From: Brachyspira pilosicoli
Lineage (GTDB): Bacteria > Spirochaetota > Brachyspiria > Brachyspirales > Brachyspiraceae
Direction: 5' to 3'
NCBI RefSeq assembly: GCF_008016535.1
Contig: NZ_SAXY01000064.1
Coordinates: forward strand, 31,896-95,895
Length of the DNA stretch: 64,000 bases
Positions 18,256 through 27,044 of the stretch are shown one piece after another. The notes under the pieces were generated by a model. It was not told the origin of the DNA, ran no database searches, and saw only the letters and a list, made by a program, of their open reading frames with translations. The translations under genes and the position numbers were made by a program. How positions within the stretch are numbered: position 1 is the first letter of the stretch; each line of letters begins with the position of its first letter.

Positions 18256-19533
18256 ATGGCAGATTTGAAAAATTACAAAATTATGGGGATAGAATGGTAT
18301 TATTTCCTAATATTACTTGCTATTTATTTAATTGCAGCTTTTATGGGAAAACTTCCCAATGGTATGATAGGTGCTTTAGGCTCAATATTAGTTTTAGGTG
18401 CTTTGTTTGATGAAATAGGAAACAAAACACCGATAGTAAAAGACTTTTTAGGCGGCGGTGCTATAGTGGCTATTTTTGCCGGCGGATTTTTGGTATTTTT
18501 TAAAGCTTTGCCAGAGGCAACTTTAAAAAATATAGACACATTTATGAAAGGCGGCGGATTCTTAGATTTTTATATAGCTGCTTTAATATGCGGAAGTATC
18601 TTTGGAATGAATAGAAATTTCTTAATAAAAGCATTCTTAAAATATTTGCCTTTGATATTAGCTTCTACTTTAATGGCTTTAGTACTTGTTGCTATTGGCG
18701 GATTAATAATGGGGTATAGTATTAAGCAGGCTGTTCTTTATATAGGTTTGCCTATAATGGGCAGCGGTACTGGTGCTGGTGCTGTGCCTTTATCTAAAAT
18801 ATTTGGTAATGCTTTAAATGAAGATCCTGCACAAATTATTTCTGTAATGCTTCCTGCTGTATCTTTAGGTAATGCTATTGCTATAATCTCTGCTGGTATG
18901 CTTAATATAGTTGGAAACAAATTCCCTAGCCTTTCTGGTGCTGGAAGATTATTAGTAGGCCAAGATTTGAGTGAAATTCAAGAAAGCGGTAATGATAAAA
19001 TCAGTTTAAAAAGTGTGGGAATAGGTATTGCTATATCATGTGCATTCTTTACATTTGGTTTGATATTATCTAAATTTATACCTATACACAATTATGCTTT
19101 AATGATTATATCTGTTGCTATTATTAAAGCTTTAAACTTAATACCTGAAAAATATTCTGCTATATGCAGTGAATGGTATAAAATTGTTGCAGGAAATTTT
19201 ACAGCTGCTTTACTTGTAGGAATAGGTATTGCTTATTTGGATATCAATGCTTTAATAGGTGCTTTGAGTATTAGATATATTATATTAGTAATATTAACAG
19301 TTATAGGTGCTATATTAGGTGCTGGAATAGCTGGTAAATTCTTGGGATTCTATCCTATAGAAGCTGCTATAACAGGTGGTTTATGTATGGCTAATATGGG
19401 CGGAACTGGAGATGTTGCTGTTTTATCTGCTTGTCATAGAATGGGGTTAATGCCTTTTGCTCAAGTTTCTTCAATAATAGGCGGAGCTTTCATTATATTA
19501 TTAGCTACTGCTATATTAGAATTTTTTGCTTAA
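18256..19533 (+). CDS. 2-hydroxycarboxylate (malate/citrate) transporter, 2HCT family
   Basis: A 425-residue polytopic symporter. The two halves carry the reentrant-loop signatures of 2HCT carriers: GSGTGAGAVPLSKIF in the first, and GGLCMANMGGTGDVAVLSACHRM in the second with its substrate-binding Arg. The family takes up malate, citrate or lactate with Na+ or H+. The next gene encodes malic enzyme, which favours malate. The ATG at 18256 is used: an in-frame ATG at 18241 contains the GGAG ribosome site, 9 bases ahead of 18256. First gene of a two-gene operon. Confidence 0.88.
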   Translation: MADLKNYKIMGIEWYYFLILLAIYLIAAFMGKLPNGMIGALGSILVLGALFDEIGNKTPIVKDFLGGGAIVAIFAGGFLVFFKALPEATLKNIDTFMKGGGFLDFYIAALICGSIFGMNRNFLIKAFLKYLPLILASTLMALVLVAIGGLIMGYSIKQAVLYIGLPIMGSGTGAGAVPLSKIFGNALNEDPAQIISVMLPAVSLGNAIAIISAGMLNIVGNKFPSLSGAGRLLVGQDLSEIQESGNDKISLKSVGIGIAISCAFFTFGLILSKFIPIHNYALMIISVAIIKALNLIPEKYSAICSEWYKIVAGNFTAALLVGIGIAYLDINALIGALSIRYIILVILTVIGAILGAGIAGKFLGFYPIEAAITGGLCMANMGGTGDVAVLSACHRMGLMPFAQVSSIIGGAFIILLATAILEFFA

Positions 19534-19581
19534 AAGGATTATAATATTTAAAAATAATTTATAATATAAGGAGATTTTAAT

Positions 19582-20868
19582 ATGACAGACGAATTAAAAA
19601 TAAAAGCGTTAGAGTATCATTCAAAAGGAAGAGCTGGAAAAATAGAGGTTATAGCAACAAAGCCTTGTAAAACTGCTGATGATTTATCTTTAGCATATAC
19701 TCCAGGAGTTGCTAAACCTGTACTTGAAATAGCAGATAATCCAAACGATGCATACAAATATACTTCTAAGGGAAACTTAGTAGCCGTTATTTCAAACGGA
19801 ACTGCAATACTTGGTTTAGGTGATAGAGGGGCTTTAGCTTCAAAACCTGTTTATGGAAGGAAATGGTATATTATTCAAACGCTTTGCTGATATTGATGTT
19901 TTTGATATAGAAATAAATGAAAAGAATCCTGATAAAATTATAGATATAGTGCATGCTTTAGAGCCTACTTTCGGAGGAATTAATCTTGAAGATATAAAAG
20001 CTCCTGAATGCTTTAAAATAGAAAAAACTCTAATAGAAAAATGCGATATACCAGTGTTTCATGATGACCAGCATGGTACTGCTATAATATGTTCTGCCGC
20101 TTTGATTAATGCTTTAGAGATTTCAAATATAGACAAAAAAATGCCAAGATAGTTTTTAATGGTGCAGCTTCTGCGGGAATTTCTTGTGCTAAGATGTTTG
20201 TAGCATTAGGAGTGCCTAAAGAAAATATAATTATGTGCGACAGTAAGGGCGTTATCACCAAAGAGAGAATAGAATCTGTTACAGAAGAGAAAAGAGAGTT
20301 TGCAACAGATTTAAAAGTAAAAAATCTTGAAGAAGCTATGAAAGGGGCTAATGTATTTGCTGGGCTTTCTGTTGCTGATTGTGTTAGTGAGTATATGGTT
20401 AAATCTATGGCTAAAAACCCTATAATATTTGCTATGGCTAACCCTAACCCTGAGATACAATACGAAAAGGCAGTAGCTGTTAGAGATGATTTAATTATGG
20501 CTACAGGAAGAAGTGATTATCCTAATCAGATTAACAATGTATTAGGTTTCCCTTTCATATTTAGAGGTGCTTTAGATGTGAAGGCAAAGGCTATATCAGA
20601 AAAAATGAAAATGGCTGCATCATTAGCTTTGGCGGCTCTTGCTAAAGAAAAAGTGCCTGAGGAAGTTTTTAGAGCTTATGGAAACAAGACTTTTGAGTTT
20701 GGTAAAAATTATATAGTGCCAAAACCTTTTGACCCAAGGGTTATCGAGTGGGTATCTCCTGCTGTTGCTAAGGCTGCTTGTGATGAAGGGCTTGCTAGAG
20801 AACCTATTACTGATTTTGAAAAATATAAAGCTTCTCTAAAAGATAGAATGAAAAAATATTGGGATTAA
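19582..20868 (+). pseudogene. NAD-dependent malic enzyme, broken by two compensating frameshifts
   Basis: The full region would encode about 428 residues of malic enzyme (malate to pyruvate and CO2). The first segment (19582 to about 19850) has [10 protein letters not shown] and [18 protein letters not shown]. An extra T near 19850-19852 moves the frame. The second segment (from 19853) has [18 protein letters not shown] and [12 protein letters not shown]. One base is missing at the A7 run 20135-20141, which restores the first frame. The rest reads [17 protein letters not shown], then MANPNPEIQY, to the normal C-terminus. Read as is, translation stops at 19890. Both lesions are in or near homopolymers, so sequencing error is possible. 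AAGGAG precedes the ATG. It follows the 2HCT carrier after 48 bases. Confidence 0.85.
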
Positions 20869-20903
20869 TAAAATATATTTATTAATTTACAATAAATGCA
20901 AAT

Positions 20904-20946
20904 AAAAAAGAGAATTTATTTTATTATTATAAATTCTCTTTTTTTA
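20904..20946. terminator. Bidirectional terminator
   Basis: A long hairpin, AAAAAAGAGAATTTAT paired with ATAAATTCTCTTTTTT around a 9-base loop, lies between the malic enzyme gene and the convergent small secreted-protein gene. Confidence 0.88.
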
Positions 20947-20968
20947 TTTTTTCCTTATCTATTATTAA

Positions 20969-21373
20969 TTACTTACTGTCTTTTATTGCTCTATATTTTG
21001 CTAAAAACTCATTTGATACATTTTGTAATTCTTTTGCATATTCAATATTTAAGTTCATTGAATTATTAATTATCTCAGTATCTGGATTTTCTTTAAGCAT
21101 TTCTAAACGCATTTTTGCTTTTTCTGAATTTATTTTTTGTTTCAATTCAGAAATCTTTGGCTGATATTCAATTTTTAATTTTGTTATTTCAGCTAATTGT
21201 TCTTTAGTGAGAGAAGCAGAATTATAAATAAAATATCCATAATTATAAACCTCTCCATCGTAATAAGAATAATTATTACCTTTGTTATAAGAAGAATAAT
21301 TATTATTACCCTTAGCAAAAGCTGATACTGATAAAATTGATACGATAAAAATAATGCTTAAAACCTGTTTCAT
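20969..21373 (-). CDS. Small secreted Spy/CpxP-like periplasmic protein
   Basis: A 134-residue protein with a cleavable signal peptide (cut after SAFA), a Tyr/Asn/Gly-rich segment (~22-50) and a helical C-terminal half that begins SLTKEQLAEITKLK, which resembles the LTxxQ motif of Spy/CpxP-type periplasmic chaperones and metal-resistance proteins. The ATG at 21373 has GGAG 6 bases upstream; an in-frame ATG at 21385 lies at that ribosome site and is rejected. Family assignment is tentative. Confidence 0.6.
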   Translation of the reverse strand: MKQVLSIIFIVSILSVSAFAKGNNNYSSYNKGNNYSYYDGEVYNYGYFIYNSASLTKEQLAEITKLKIEYQPKISELKQKINSEKAKMRLEMLKENPDTEIINNSMNLNIEYAKELQNVSNEFLAKYRAIKDSK

Positions 21374-21450
21374 ATTTATCTCCATAAATATTATTAATAA
21401 TATTATTAGACGAGCTCTTAAATACTAAAGTTCCCAAAAATAAACTATTA

Positions 21451-22488
21451 TTAGGATTTTAAAAAATTCTTTATACATCTTGTCTGCTCATCATTTTTAA
21501 GCAAAAAAGCATCATGTCCATAATTTGATTTTAATTCGCAAAACTCAGTATCAATATTAAGTTCTCTATAAGCTTTTACTATATCCTCAGACTGATAACT
21601 CGGATAAAGCCAATCTGACACAAATGATATTACAAGAACTTTATCTATAGAGTGCTTCTTTATATTTTTTATATCATTTCTCACATCAAACAAATCCATA
21701 GCCTTAGTAAGATATAAAAAACTATTAGCATCAAATCTCTCAGTAAACTTCTCCCCATTATAGTGCAAATAATTTTCCACTTCAAAAGAAGGAGTAAAAT
21801 ATTTTAAAGCCTTTTTTCTTCTTCTTCCAAATTTTTTTCTCATATATTCTTCGCTCATATATGTGATATGCCCAAGCATTCTCGCCAAAGCAAGCCCGTT
21901 ATCTGGCGTGGATATGCCGTAATATTTTCCTCCATACCATTCTGAATCTTCTGTAATAGCCTCTCTTGCTATTTCATTAAAAGCTATTTGCATAGGTGAA
22001 TGAGTCATACAGCTTGCTATAATGATTAATTTATCCATCATATTTGGGTAAGATGCACTCCACTCTAAAGCCTGCATCCCTCCCATAGAGCCGCCTACAA
22101 CAGCATAAAGCTTATCTATTTTCAAATAATCTATTAATAACTTTTGAGCCTTTACAATGTCTTTCATAGTGAAGCTTGGAAAATCTGTACCATAGCATAA
22201 ATGACTATTGGGCTTCTTTGATGAAGGACCAGTTGTTCCATAGCAGCCTCCAAGCACATTTGAACATATTACAAAATATTTATCTGTATCTATAGCTTTT
22301 CTCTTGCCCACAAAATTGCTCCACCAAGTTAAAACATCGCTGTCTCCTGTAAAAGCATGGCAAATCAATATGGCATTATTTTTTTTATCATTTAATTTAC
22401 CGTTTGTAGTGTATGCTATTTTTAAATTATCTATAGCAGCAGAGTTTTCAAATTTAAAAGTTTTATTATAATCAAAATACTCTATCAT
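21451..22488 (-). CDS. metX: Homoserine O-acyltransferase MetX
   Basis: A 345-residue alpha/beta-hydrolase that acylates homoserine from acetyl-CoA in the first committed step of methionine synthesis. Nucleophile Ser134 in GGSMGG, the catalytic Asp in VSDWLYP and His in YGHDAFLL are all present, as is the CHAFTGDSD oxyanion region. The product, O-acetylhomoserine, is the substrate of MetY, encoded directly upstream with a 27-base gap. It is the second gene of an attenuator-controlled operon. Confidence 0.95.
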   Translation of the reverse strand: MIEYFDYNKTFKFENSAAIDNLKIAYTTNGKLNDKKNNAILICHAFTGDSDVLTWWSNFVGKRKAIDTDKYFVICSNVLGGCYGTTGPSSKKPNSHLCYGTDFPSFTMKDIVKAQKLLIDYLKIDKLYAVVGGSMGGMQALEWSASYPNMMDKLIIIASCMTHSPMQIAFNEIAREAITEDSEWYGGKYYGISTPDNGLALARMLGHITYMSEEYMRKKFGRRRKKALKYFTPSFEVENYLHYNGEKFTERFDANSFLYLTKAMDLFDVRNDIKNIKKHSIDKVLVISFVSDWLYPSYQSEDIVKAYRELNIDTEFCELKSNYGHDAFLLKNDEQTRCIKNFLKS

Positions 22489-22515
22489 ACATAACTTACC
22501 CTATTTTTTTATTTA

Positions 22516-23814
22516 TTATTTACTCGCTATAGTTAAAGCTTCATCAAGATAATATAATATATCATCTATATGCTCTATCCCTATAGAAAGCCTTATAAAG
22601 TTTTTAGTAATACCAGCATTTATTAACTCTTCCTCAGATAATTGAGAATGTGTTGTAGAAGCAGGGTGAGCTACCAAACTCTTAACATCTCCCACATTAA
22701 CAAGATGAGAAAATAGTTTTATATTGTCTATAAACTTAACAGCAGCATCATATCCGCCCTTTATGCCAAATACAACCATTCCCCCAAACTTATTATCTTT
22801 CAAATATTTTTTAGCTATATTATATGAAGCATCATTTTTAAGTCCCGGGTACCTCACCCACTCAACCCTATCGTCTTTCTCTAAAAACTCAGCAACCTTC
22901 ATAGCATTAAATGAATGCCTATCCATTCTCAAAGGCAAAGACTCCATTCCCTGTATAAATACCCAAGAATTATCAGGAGACAAACAAGCCCCTAAGTTTC
23001 TTAAAGGCACAGTTCTAAACCTCATAGCAAAAGCAATATCTCTTAATTCTTCAGGCAAATCATAAGCCCATTTTAAACCATGATAATTAGCATCAGGCTG
23101 AGTAAATAATGTAAACTTATCATCTTTCCAATTAAACTTACCCGCATCTGTAACAGCCCCTCCAATACTGCTTCCATGCCCTCCTATCCATTTAGTAAGA
23201 GAGTTAATTACTATATCAGCTCCATAGTTTATTGTTTGAAGTAAATATGGAGTTGTAAAAGTACCGTCTACTATTAATGGTATATTATTATTATGTGCTA
23301 TTTTTGCTACTTCTTCTATATCTGTAAAATCTAATGAAGGGTTTGATATTGTTTCTATATATATTACTTTTGTCTTTTTAGTAATTGCCTTTTCAAAGTT
23401 TTTTGGGTCTTTTGCATCAACAAAGTTTGTATTAATACCAAATTTTGGAAGTATGGCAGCAAACTGGGAATATGTGCCTCCATACAAACTAAAAGAGGAC
23501 AATATCTCATCACCAACCTCGCATATAGTAATCATTGTATTAAATATAGCACTAGTTCCAGAAGATACCGCTATAGAAGATTTTCCGTTTTCCATTGCCG
23601 TAATTCTCTTTTCTAATATATCTGCAGTAGGGTCTCCTAATCTTGTGTAAATATAGCCTAACTCTTTTAAATCAAATAAGTCAGCAGCATGTTTAGAGTT
23701 TTTGAACATATAAGATGTTGTTTTATATATAGGTACACCTCTGCTTCCAAATACATCATTATTTTCTTGTCCTGCATGAACAGATAAAGTTTCAAATTTT
23801 AATTGTCTTGACAT
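22516..23814 (-). CDS. metY: O-acetylhomoserine sulfhydrylase MetY
   Basis: A 432-residue PLP enzyme of the Cys/Met metabolism family. It joins O-acetylhomoserine and sulfide (or methanethiol) to give homocysteine (or methionine). The PLP lysine is Lys208 in NSLTKWIGGHG. SSGTSAIFN and the FIQGMESLPLRM region are typical of the long MetY forms. A GGAG ribosome site precedes the ATG. The 5' leader holds a promoter, a Cys/Met leader peptide and a terminator (see separate entries), so expression is probably tuned by sulfur amino acid supply. Confidence 0.95.
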   Translation of the reverse strand: MSRQLKFETLSVHAGQENNDVFGSRGVPIYKTTSYMFKNSKHAADLFDLKELGYIYTRLGDPTADILEKRITAMENGKSSIAVSSGTSAIFNTMITICEVGDEILSSFSLYGGTYSQFAAILPKFGINTNFVDAKDPKNFEKAITKKTKVIYIETISNPSLDFTDIEEVAKIAHNNNIPLIVDGTFTTPYLLQTINYGADIVINSLTKWIGGHGSSIGGAVTDAGKFNWKDDKFTLFTQPDANYHGLKWAYDLPEELRDIAFAMRFRTVPLRNLGACLSPDNSWVFIQGMESLPLRMDRHSFNAMKVAEFLEKDDRVEWVRYPGLKNDASYNIAKKYLKDNKFGGMVVFGIKGGYDAAVKFIDNIKLFSHLVNVGDVKSLVAHPASTTHSQLSEEELINAGITKNFIRLSIGIEHIDDILYYLDEALTIASK

Positions 23815-23853
23815 ATAAACTCCTAAATATTTTTATTATATTATATTTAAAAT

Positions 23854-23882
23854 AAAAAAGCCGCCAAAAAAATTTGACGGCT
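23854..23882 (-). terminator. Attenuator terminator of metYX
   Basis: On the minus strand, AGCCGTCAAA, a TTTT loop and TTTGGCGGCT form a 10-pair GC-rich stem (one G-T pair) followed by six T. It lies 27 bases after the leader-peptide stop and 39 bases before the metY start. Its first arm (GCCGT) also belongs to the antiterminator. Confidence 0.88.
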
Positions 23883-23920
23883 GTAATTACAAATTTATAT
23901 TTATTATATTATGCAGCCGT
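23877..23920 (-). promoter_or_regulatory. Antiterminator pairing in the metYX leader
   Basis: ACGGCTG (23920-23914), which forms codons 21-23 of the leader peptide, is perfectly complementary to CAGCCGT (23883-23877). Pairing uses the first arm of the terminator, so the two structures exclude each other. Confidence 0.7.
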
Positions 23921-23980
23921 AATTGTTTTTTGCATTTGCATAAGACAAAGCTGATTCTTAATAATAACTGCATTATTCAT
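23909..23980 (-). CDS. Cys/Met leader peptide controlling metYX
   Basis: A 23-codon ORF from ATG at 23980 to TAA at 23909. It encodes a short peptide with the central run QLCLMQMQK: Cys12, Met14 and Met16 are clustered, and the last codons (Thr-Ala-Ala) form the antiterminator strand. AAGGA lies about 14 bases upstream, longer than ideal. Classical attenuation fits: stalling at Cys or Met codons for lack of charged tRNA leaves ACGGCTG free to block the terminator, while full translation to the stop covers it and lets the terminator form. The arrangement is visible in the sequence; the function is inferred. Confidence 0.75.
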   Translation of the reverse strand: MNNAVIIKNQLCLMQMQKTITAA

Positions 23981-24022
23981 AAATATTTTACATTTCCTTA
24001 AAATTTTATATTTTAATAATAT

Positions 24023-24051
24023 ATTGTATATAAAAAACATATTATTGTCAA
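24023..24051 (-). promoter_or_regulatory. Promoter of the metYX operon
   Basis: On the minus strand, TTGACA (24051-24046), 17-base spacer, TACAAT (24028-24023). It gives a leader of about 200 bases before metY. Confidence 0.75.
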
Positions 24052-24118
24052 TAGTAATTATTGAACTTTTAAAAAATTTATTCGTATATTTTTTAAAAGC
24101 TAAATTATAGTATTGAAA

Positions 24119-24146
24119 TTGACATATGCTTGATATATAATATAAG
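24119..24146 (+). promoter_or_regulatory. Promoter of the 24.2-26.4 kb operon
   Basis: TTGACA (24119-24124), 16-base spacer, TATAAG (24141-24146). It is divergent from the metYX promoter. Confidence 0.6.
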
Positions 24147-24175
24147 TTAACAATAAAATAAAAGGTATTATAAAA

Positions 24176-24295
24176 ATGAATATTTTAAGAAAAATGATAT
24201 TTATTTTTGGGTTGTTATTAGCTTTAATCTCAATAGGTACAATAACAACTTATGAAAAAAATCAAAAAGATAAAGATATAGGAAAAGATTATTAA
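24176..24295 (+). CDS. 39-residue single-span membrane protein
   Basis: A short ORF (ATG 24176 to TAA 24295) with AAGGT about 9 bases upstream and a promoter before it. It encodes a basic N-terminus, one hydrophobic span (about residues 7-25, FIFGLLLALISIG) and a charged C-terminal tail rich in Lys and Asp. It sits 4 bases before the next gene, whose own ribosome site is weak, so translational coupling is likely. Function unknown. Its placement as first gene of an operon argues that it is real. Confidence 0.55.
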   Translation: MNILRKMIFIFGLLLALISIGTITTYEKNQKDKDIGKDY

Positions 24296-24299
24296 TTAT

Positions 24300-25439
24300 A
24301 TGCTCAAATACAAAATTATTTCACTGCTGTTTTTATTAACATTATTTAGCTCTAATTTATATAGCGTAAAACTAACTGTGCTGCCATTTCTAAGCAAAGA
24401 TAAAGAATGGATAGAAAAATACATGGTTGATGATGGTATGCCTAGAGCTTTTGAAATATCTTTAAAAAATACGCATATGTTTGATGTTAGCGATTATGAT
24501 TTGCTTATTTCATATTTTGAATCTTATGATAATGTTGTACCGTATAAGTCTTTGTCTACAAATCTTACTGTTGCTAGTAATTTTGTTAAAGAAACTTTTG
24601 AATCTGATTATTTAATCACTGGAGAGGTTATTGATTTTACTCTAAAACAGGGCGGAAAAGATACGGCTAATGTAGAGTTTAAAGTTAATCTTATAGATAT
24701 AAATACTTTAAAAATAGTCAAAACTTTTACAAATTCTGCTAGTTATGTACTTCCTGGAAATAGTCCTATATATAATTCTGAAGATGCTTTATTTTATGAA
24801 AGTGCATTAGGCTGGGCTAGTATTGTGGCTTTTAATAATATAGCTAATGAAATATCAGAATTTTTAAAAACCCCACCTCTAATTGGAACTGTAACAAGAA
24901 TAGAAGATAATAAAATATTTATCAATTTAGGAAAAAGAAATAATATAAAAATAGGAGATGAGTTTGGAATATATCGTGTAGAAAAATATTTGGATTTGCC
25001 TCCTAATAATGAATATCTCATAAATAAAATAAAAGAAAGAAAGCAGAGTTCTTTAACTAATGGAGTATTAACAAATAATATAGATCCAAATAACTTTGTA
25101 GTTCATAATAATACTAATTCATATATTACAAATAATATTCAAGAACCAATTAATGCAGATAATAAAAAAAGTAATATATCCAAACAATATAATAATAACA
25201 ATATTAATAACTCATCTTCTGTTTATAAACAAACAAGAGAGAATGCTAAAGGAGATTTTTGGTATACAAGTGAAATGCTTTATATATATAGGTTTTACAA
25301 AACTAAAAAGACATTAGTAACAAAAGCAAAAGTAATAGAATTATATGATAATTATGCTATATTAGAAAATAAAAGCGATGCAAAAATTGAGCTACTTATG
25401 GAAGTAAAAATTAATGAAGAAGAGGATAAGAAGTTATGA
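24300..25439 (+). CDS. Secreted protein with a CsgG/FlgT-like region (unknown function)
   Basis: A 379-residue protein with a signal peptide (cut near LYS, residue 22). Residues ~24-190 open with LTVLPFLSKD and show the alternating strands seen in CsgG/LpoB-type periplasmic domains. Residues ~195-225 (GTVTRIEDNKIFINLGKRNNIKIGDEFGIYRV) resemble the small beta-barrel at the C-terminus of FlgT. An Asn-rich linker (~240-315) separates it from a short C-terminal domain. I do not recognise a precise family. It overlaps the next gene by 4 bases (ATGA). Confidence 0.55.
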   Translation: MLKYKIISLLFLLTLFSSNLYSVKLTVLPFLSKDKEWIEKYMVDDGMPRAFEISLKNTHMFDVSDYDLLISYFESYDNVVPYKSLSTNLTVASNFVKETFESDYLITGEVIDFTLKQGGKDTANVEFKVNLIDINTLKIVKTFTNSASYVLPGNSPIYNSEDALFYESALGWASIVAFNNIANEISEFLKTPPLIGTVTRIEDNKIFINLGKRNNIKIGDEFGIYRVEKYLDLPPNNEYLINKIKERKQSSLTNGVLTNNIDPNNFVVHNNTNSYITNNIQEPINADNKKSNISKQYNNNNINNSSSVYKQTRENAKGDFWYTSEMLYIYRFYKTKKTLVTKAKVIELYDNYAILENKSDAKIELLMEVKINEEEDKKL

Positions 25440-26419
25440 TAATAAAACAGAATGTTATTTTTAATAAGACAGATAAAAAAGACTATTATATCTATATAGA
25501 TAAAAAAAATAATAGGGGTATATTTACTCCATACTTTAAAGGTTCTTATAATAGTTTCTTCTATGATTTTAGCCTTGATAAATGTAGAATATTTCATAAA
25601 AACGCTAAATCATATTCTATATTAGATTTATCTTTAGACGGCAAAAAAATAATAACTATATCTGTAGATAGTGTTAATACTTCAAATAATACATTAAAGA
25701 TTGTAGAAATAGGCACTAATAAAGTATTTTTAAAATTATCTGGAATGTATGTTTATGAGGCATTTTTTACTGCTAACCCAAAATTAATAATATGCAGAGC
25801 AAAAGAATTTAATAGAACTAATGTTTTTCTCTATAATATAGAAGAGAAAAAAATAGCATATACTTTAAAAGAAAATACATTTATAACCGATGGAGCTTTC
25901 GATGAAAAAAGAACAATGTTTACATATCCATCTGCTGTAAATAATAAAATATTATATCAGGTAAATTTGCTCACTTTAAATGATGGTAAAATACAATTAG
26001 AAAATCCAAATATGAAAGTAACTAATATATATTCTATAGGCAAAGACTTTATATTAATGGAATCTAATAAATCAATAGCATTATATAGCAATAAAAAAAT
26101 AGTATGGAAAGTTGAATTAGCATCTGTATTTCATTGCGAATATGACGGAGGAATATTTTATTTAGATAAAAAAATATATTTTGACAACCCTGCTATATCA
26201 AAAGAAAATGTAGAAAATGATAAAAATCCAAAAGAAAATATGATACTTTATAGAATAGATATAGATACAGGCAATATAGAATATTTGCTTTTACCTGTAA
26301 ATATAAAATATAAAAGATTTACAACTATGTTTGGCAGTAAAATTATAGATACTACTGGAAATATATTAGACATTAGAAGCGGAAAAACATTAACTTTTCC
26401 ATTAAAATTATATAAATGA
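25436..26419 (+). CDS. Hypothetical beta-propeller-like protein
   Basis: A 327-residue protein without a signal peptide or membrane span. It is built of repeating short strands with motifs such as SILDLSLDGKKIITIS and TLKIVEIGTNKVFL, which look like WD40/TolB-type propeller blades. The start overlaps the upstream stop (ATGA), so the two products are co-translated and probably act in one pathway. Function unknown. Confidence 0.5.
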   Translation: MIIKQNVIFNKTDKKDYYIYIDKKNNRGIFTPYFKGSYNSFFYDFSLDKCRIFHKNAKSYSILDLSLDGKKIITISVDSVNTSNNTLKIVEIGTNKVFLKLSGMYVYEAFFTANPKLIICRAKEFNRTNVFLYNIEEKKIAYTLKENTFITDGAFDEKRTMFTYPSAVNNKILYQVNLLTLNDGKIQLENPNMKVTNIYSIGKDFILMESNKSIALYSNKKIVWKVELASVFHCEYDGGIFYLDKKIYFDNPAISKENVENDKNPKENMILYRIDIDTGNIEYLLLPVNIKYKRFTTMFGSKIIDTTGNILDIRSGKTLTFPLKLYK

Positions 26420-26499
26420 TTGCAAATATATATTTTTTATTATATTTGTAAAGTGGTTTATGATTTTTTTAAAATAATTTATTTAAGAGGAGTTTAAAA

Positions 26500-27024
26500 T
26501 TGTATAAAATATTACTTTTAACAATATCTATTATATTTGCATCTTGTAATGAAAAAGAGGTGAAAAATATAATAGCACAAACGAATAACATTACATCAAA
26601 GAATGATGCTGCTAATAATGAATCTAACATAAAAGTATCTACATCAAAATTAACATCAAAAGAATATGAGGTACTAGTAAATAATGGGACAGAGTTTCCT
26701 TTTACAGGTGAGCTTTTGGATGTAAAATCTGATGGAGTGTATACTTGTAAACTATGCGGCAGCTTATTATTTAAATCTGATGCTAAATTTAATTCTGGTA
26801 CAGGCTGGCCTAGCTTTGATGATGCTATAATTGAGAATATAAAATTTGTAAAAGACGGATGCAGAGTAGAAGTAACTTGTGCAAAATGCGGAGGTCATTT
26901 AGGACATGTGTTCTACAATGAAGGCTTTACTGATAAAGAAACTAGATATTGCATTAATTCCGTATCTTTAAATTTTATAAACAAAGTTGATTTTGATAAA
27001 ACTAATAATAGTACAAATAAATAA
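26500..27024 (+). CDS. msrB: Peptide-methionine (R)-S-oxide reductase MsrB, lipoprotein form
   Basis: A 174-residue protein starting at TTG 26500, with AGGAG 8 bases upstream. The signal peptide ends IIFASC (lipid Cys16). The MsrB domain (~48-165) has its zinc cysteines Cys83/Cys86 and Cys127/Cys130 (CKLC and CAKC), the GTGWPSF segment and catalytic Cys151 (RYCINS). It repairs R-methionine sulfoxide in envelope proteins. It is followed after 20 bases by a lipoprotein MsrA, giving both stereospecific activities at the same surface. Confidence 0.92.
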   Translation: MYKILLLTISIIFASCNEKEVKNIIAQTNNITSKNDAANNESNIKVSTSKLTSKEYEVLVNNGTEFPFTGELLDVKSDGVYTCKLCGSLLFKSDAKFNSGTGWPSFDDAIIENIKFVKDGCRVEVTCAKCGGHLGHVFYNEGFTDKETRYCINSVSLNFINKVDFDKTNNSTNK

Positions 27025-27044
27025 TAATGAGGTAAAAACTATAT

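Noticed and set aside
19850..20141. Programmed frameshifting in malic enzyme
   Set aside because: Two opposite shifts would be needed, the sites lack a slippery heptamer with downstream structure, and malic enzymes are not known to use it.
23854..24051. SAM riboswitch ahead of metY
   Set aside because: The conserved SAM-aptamer core is not seen; a translated leader with a simple terminator and antiterminator explains the region.
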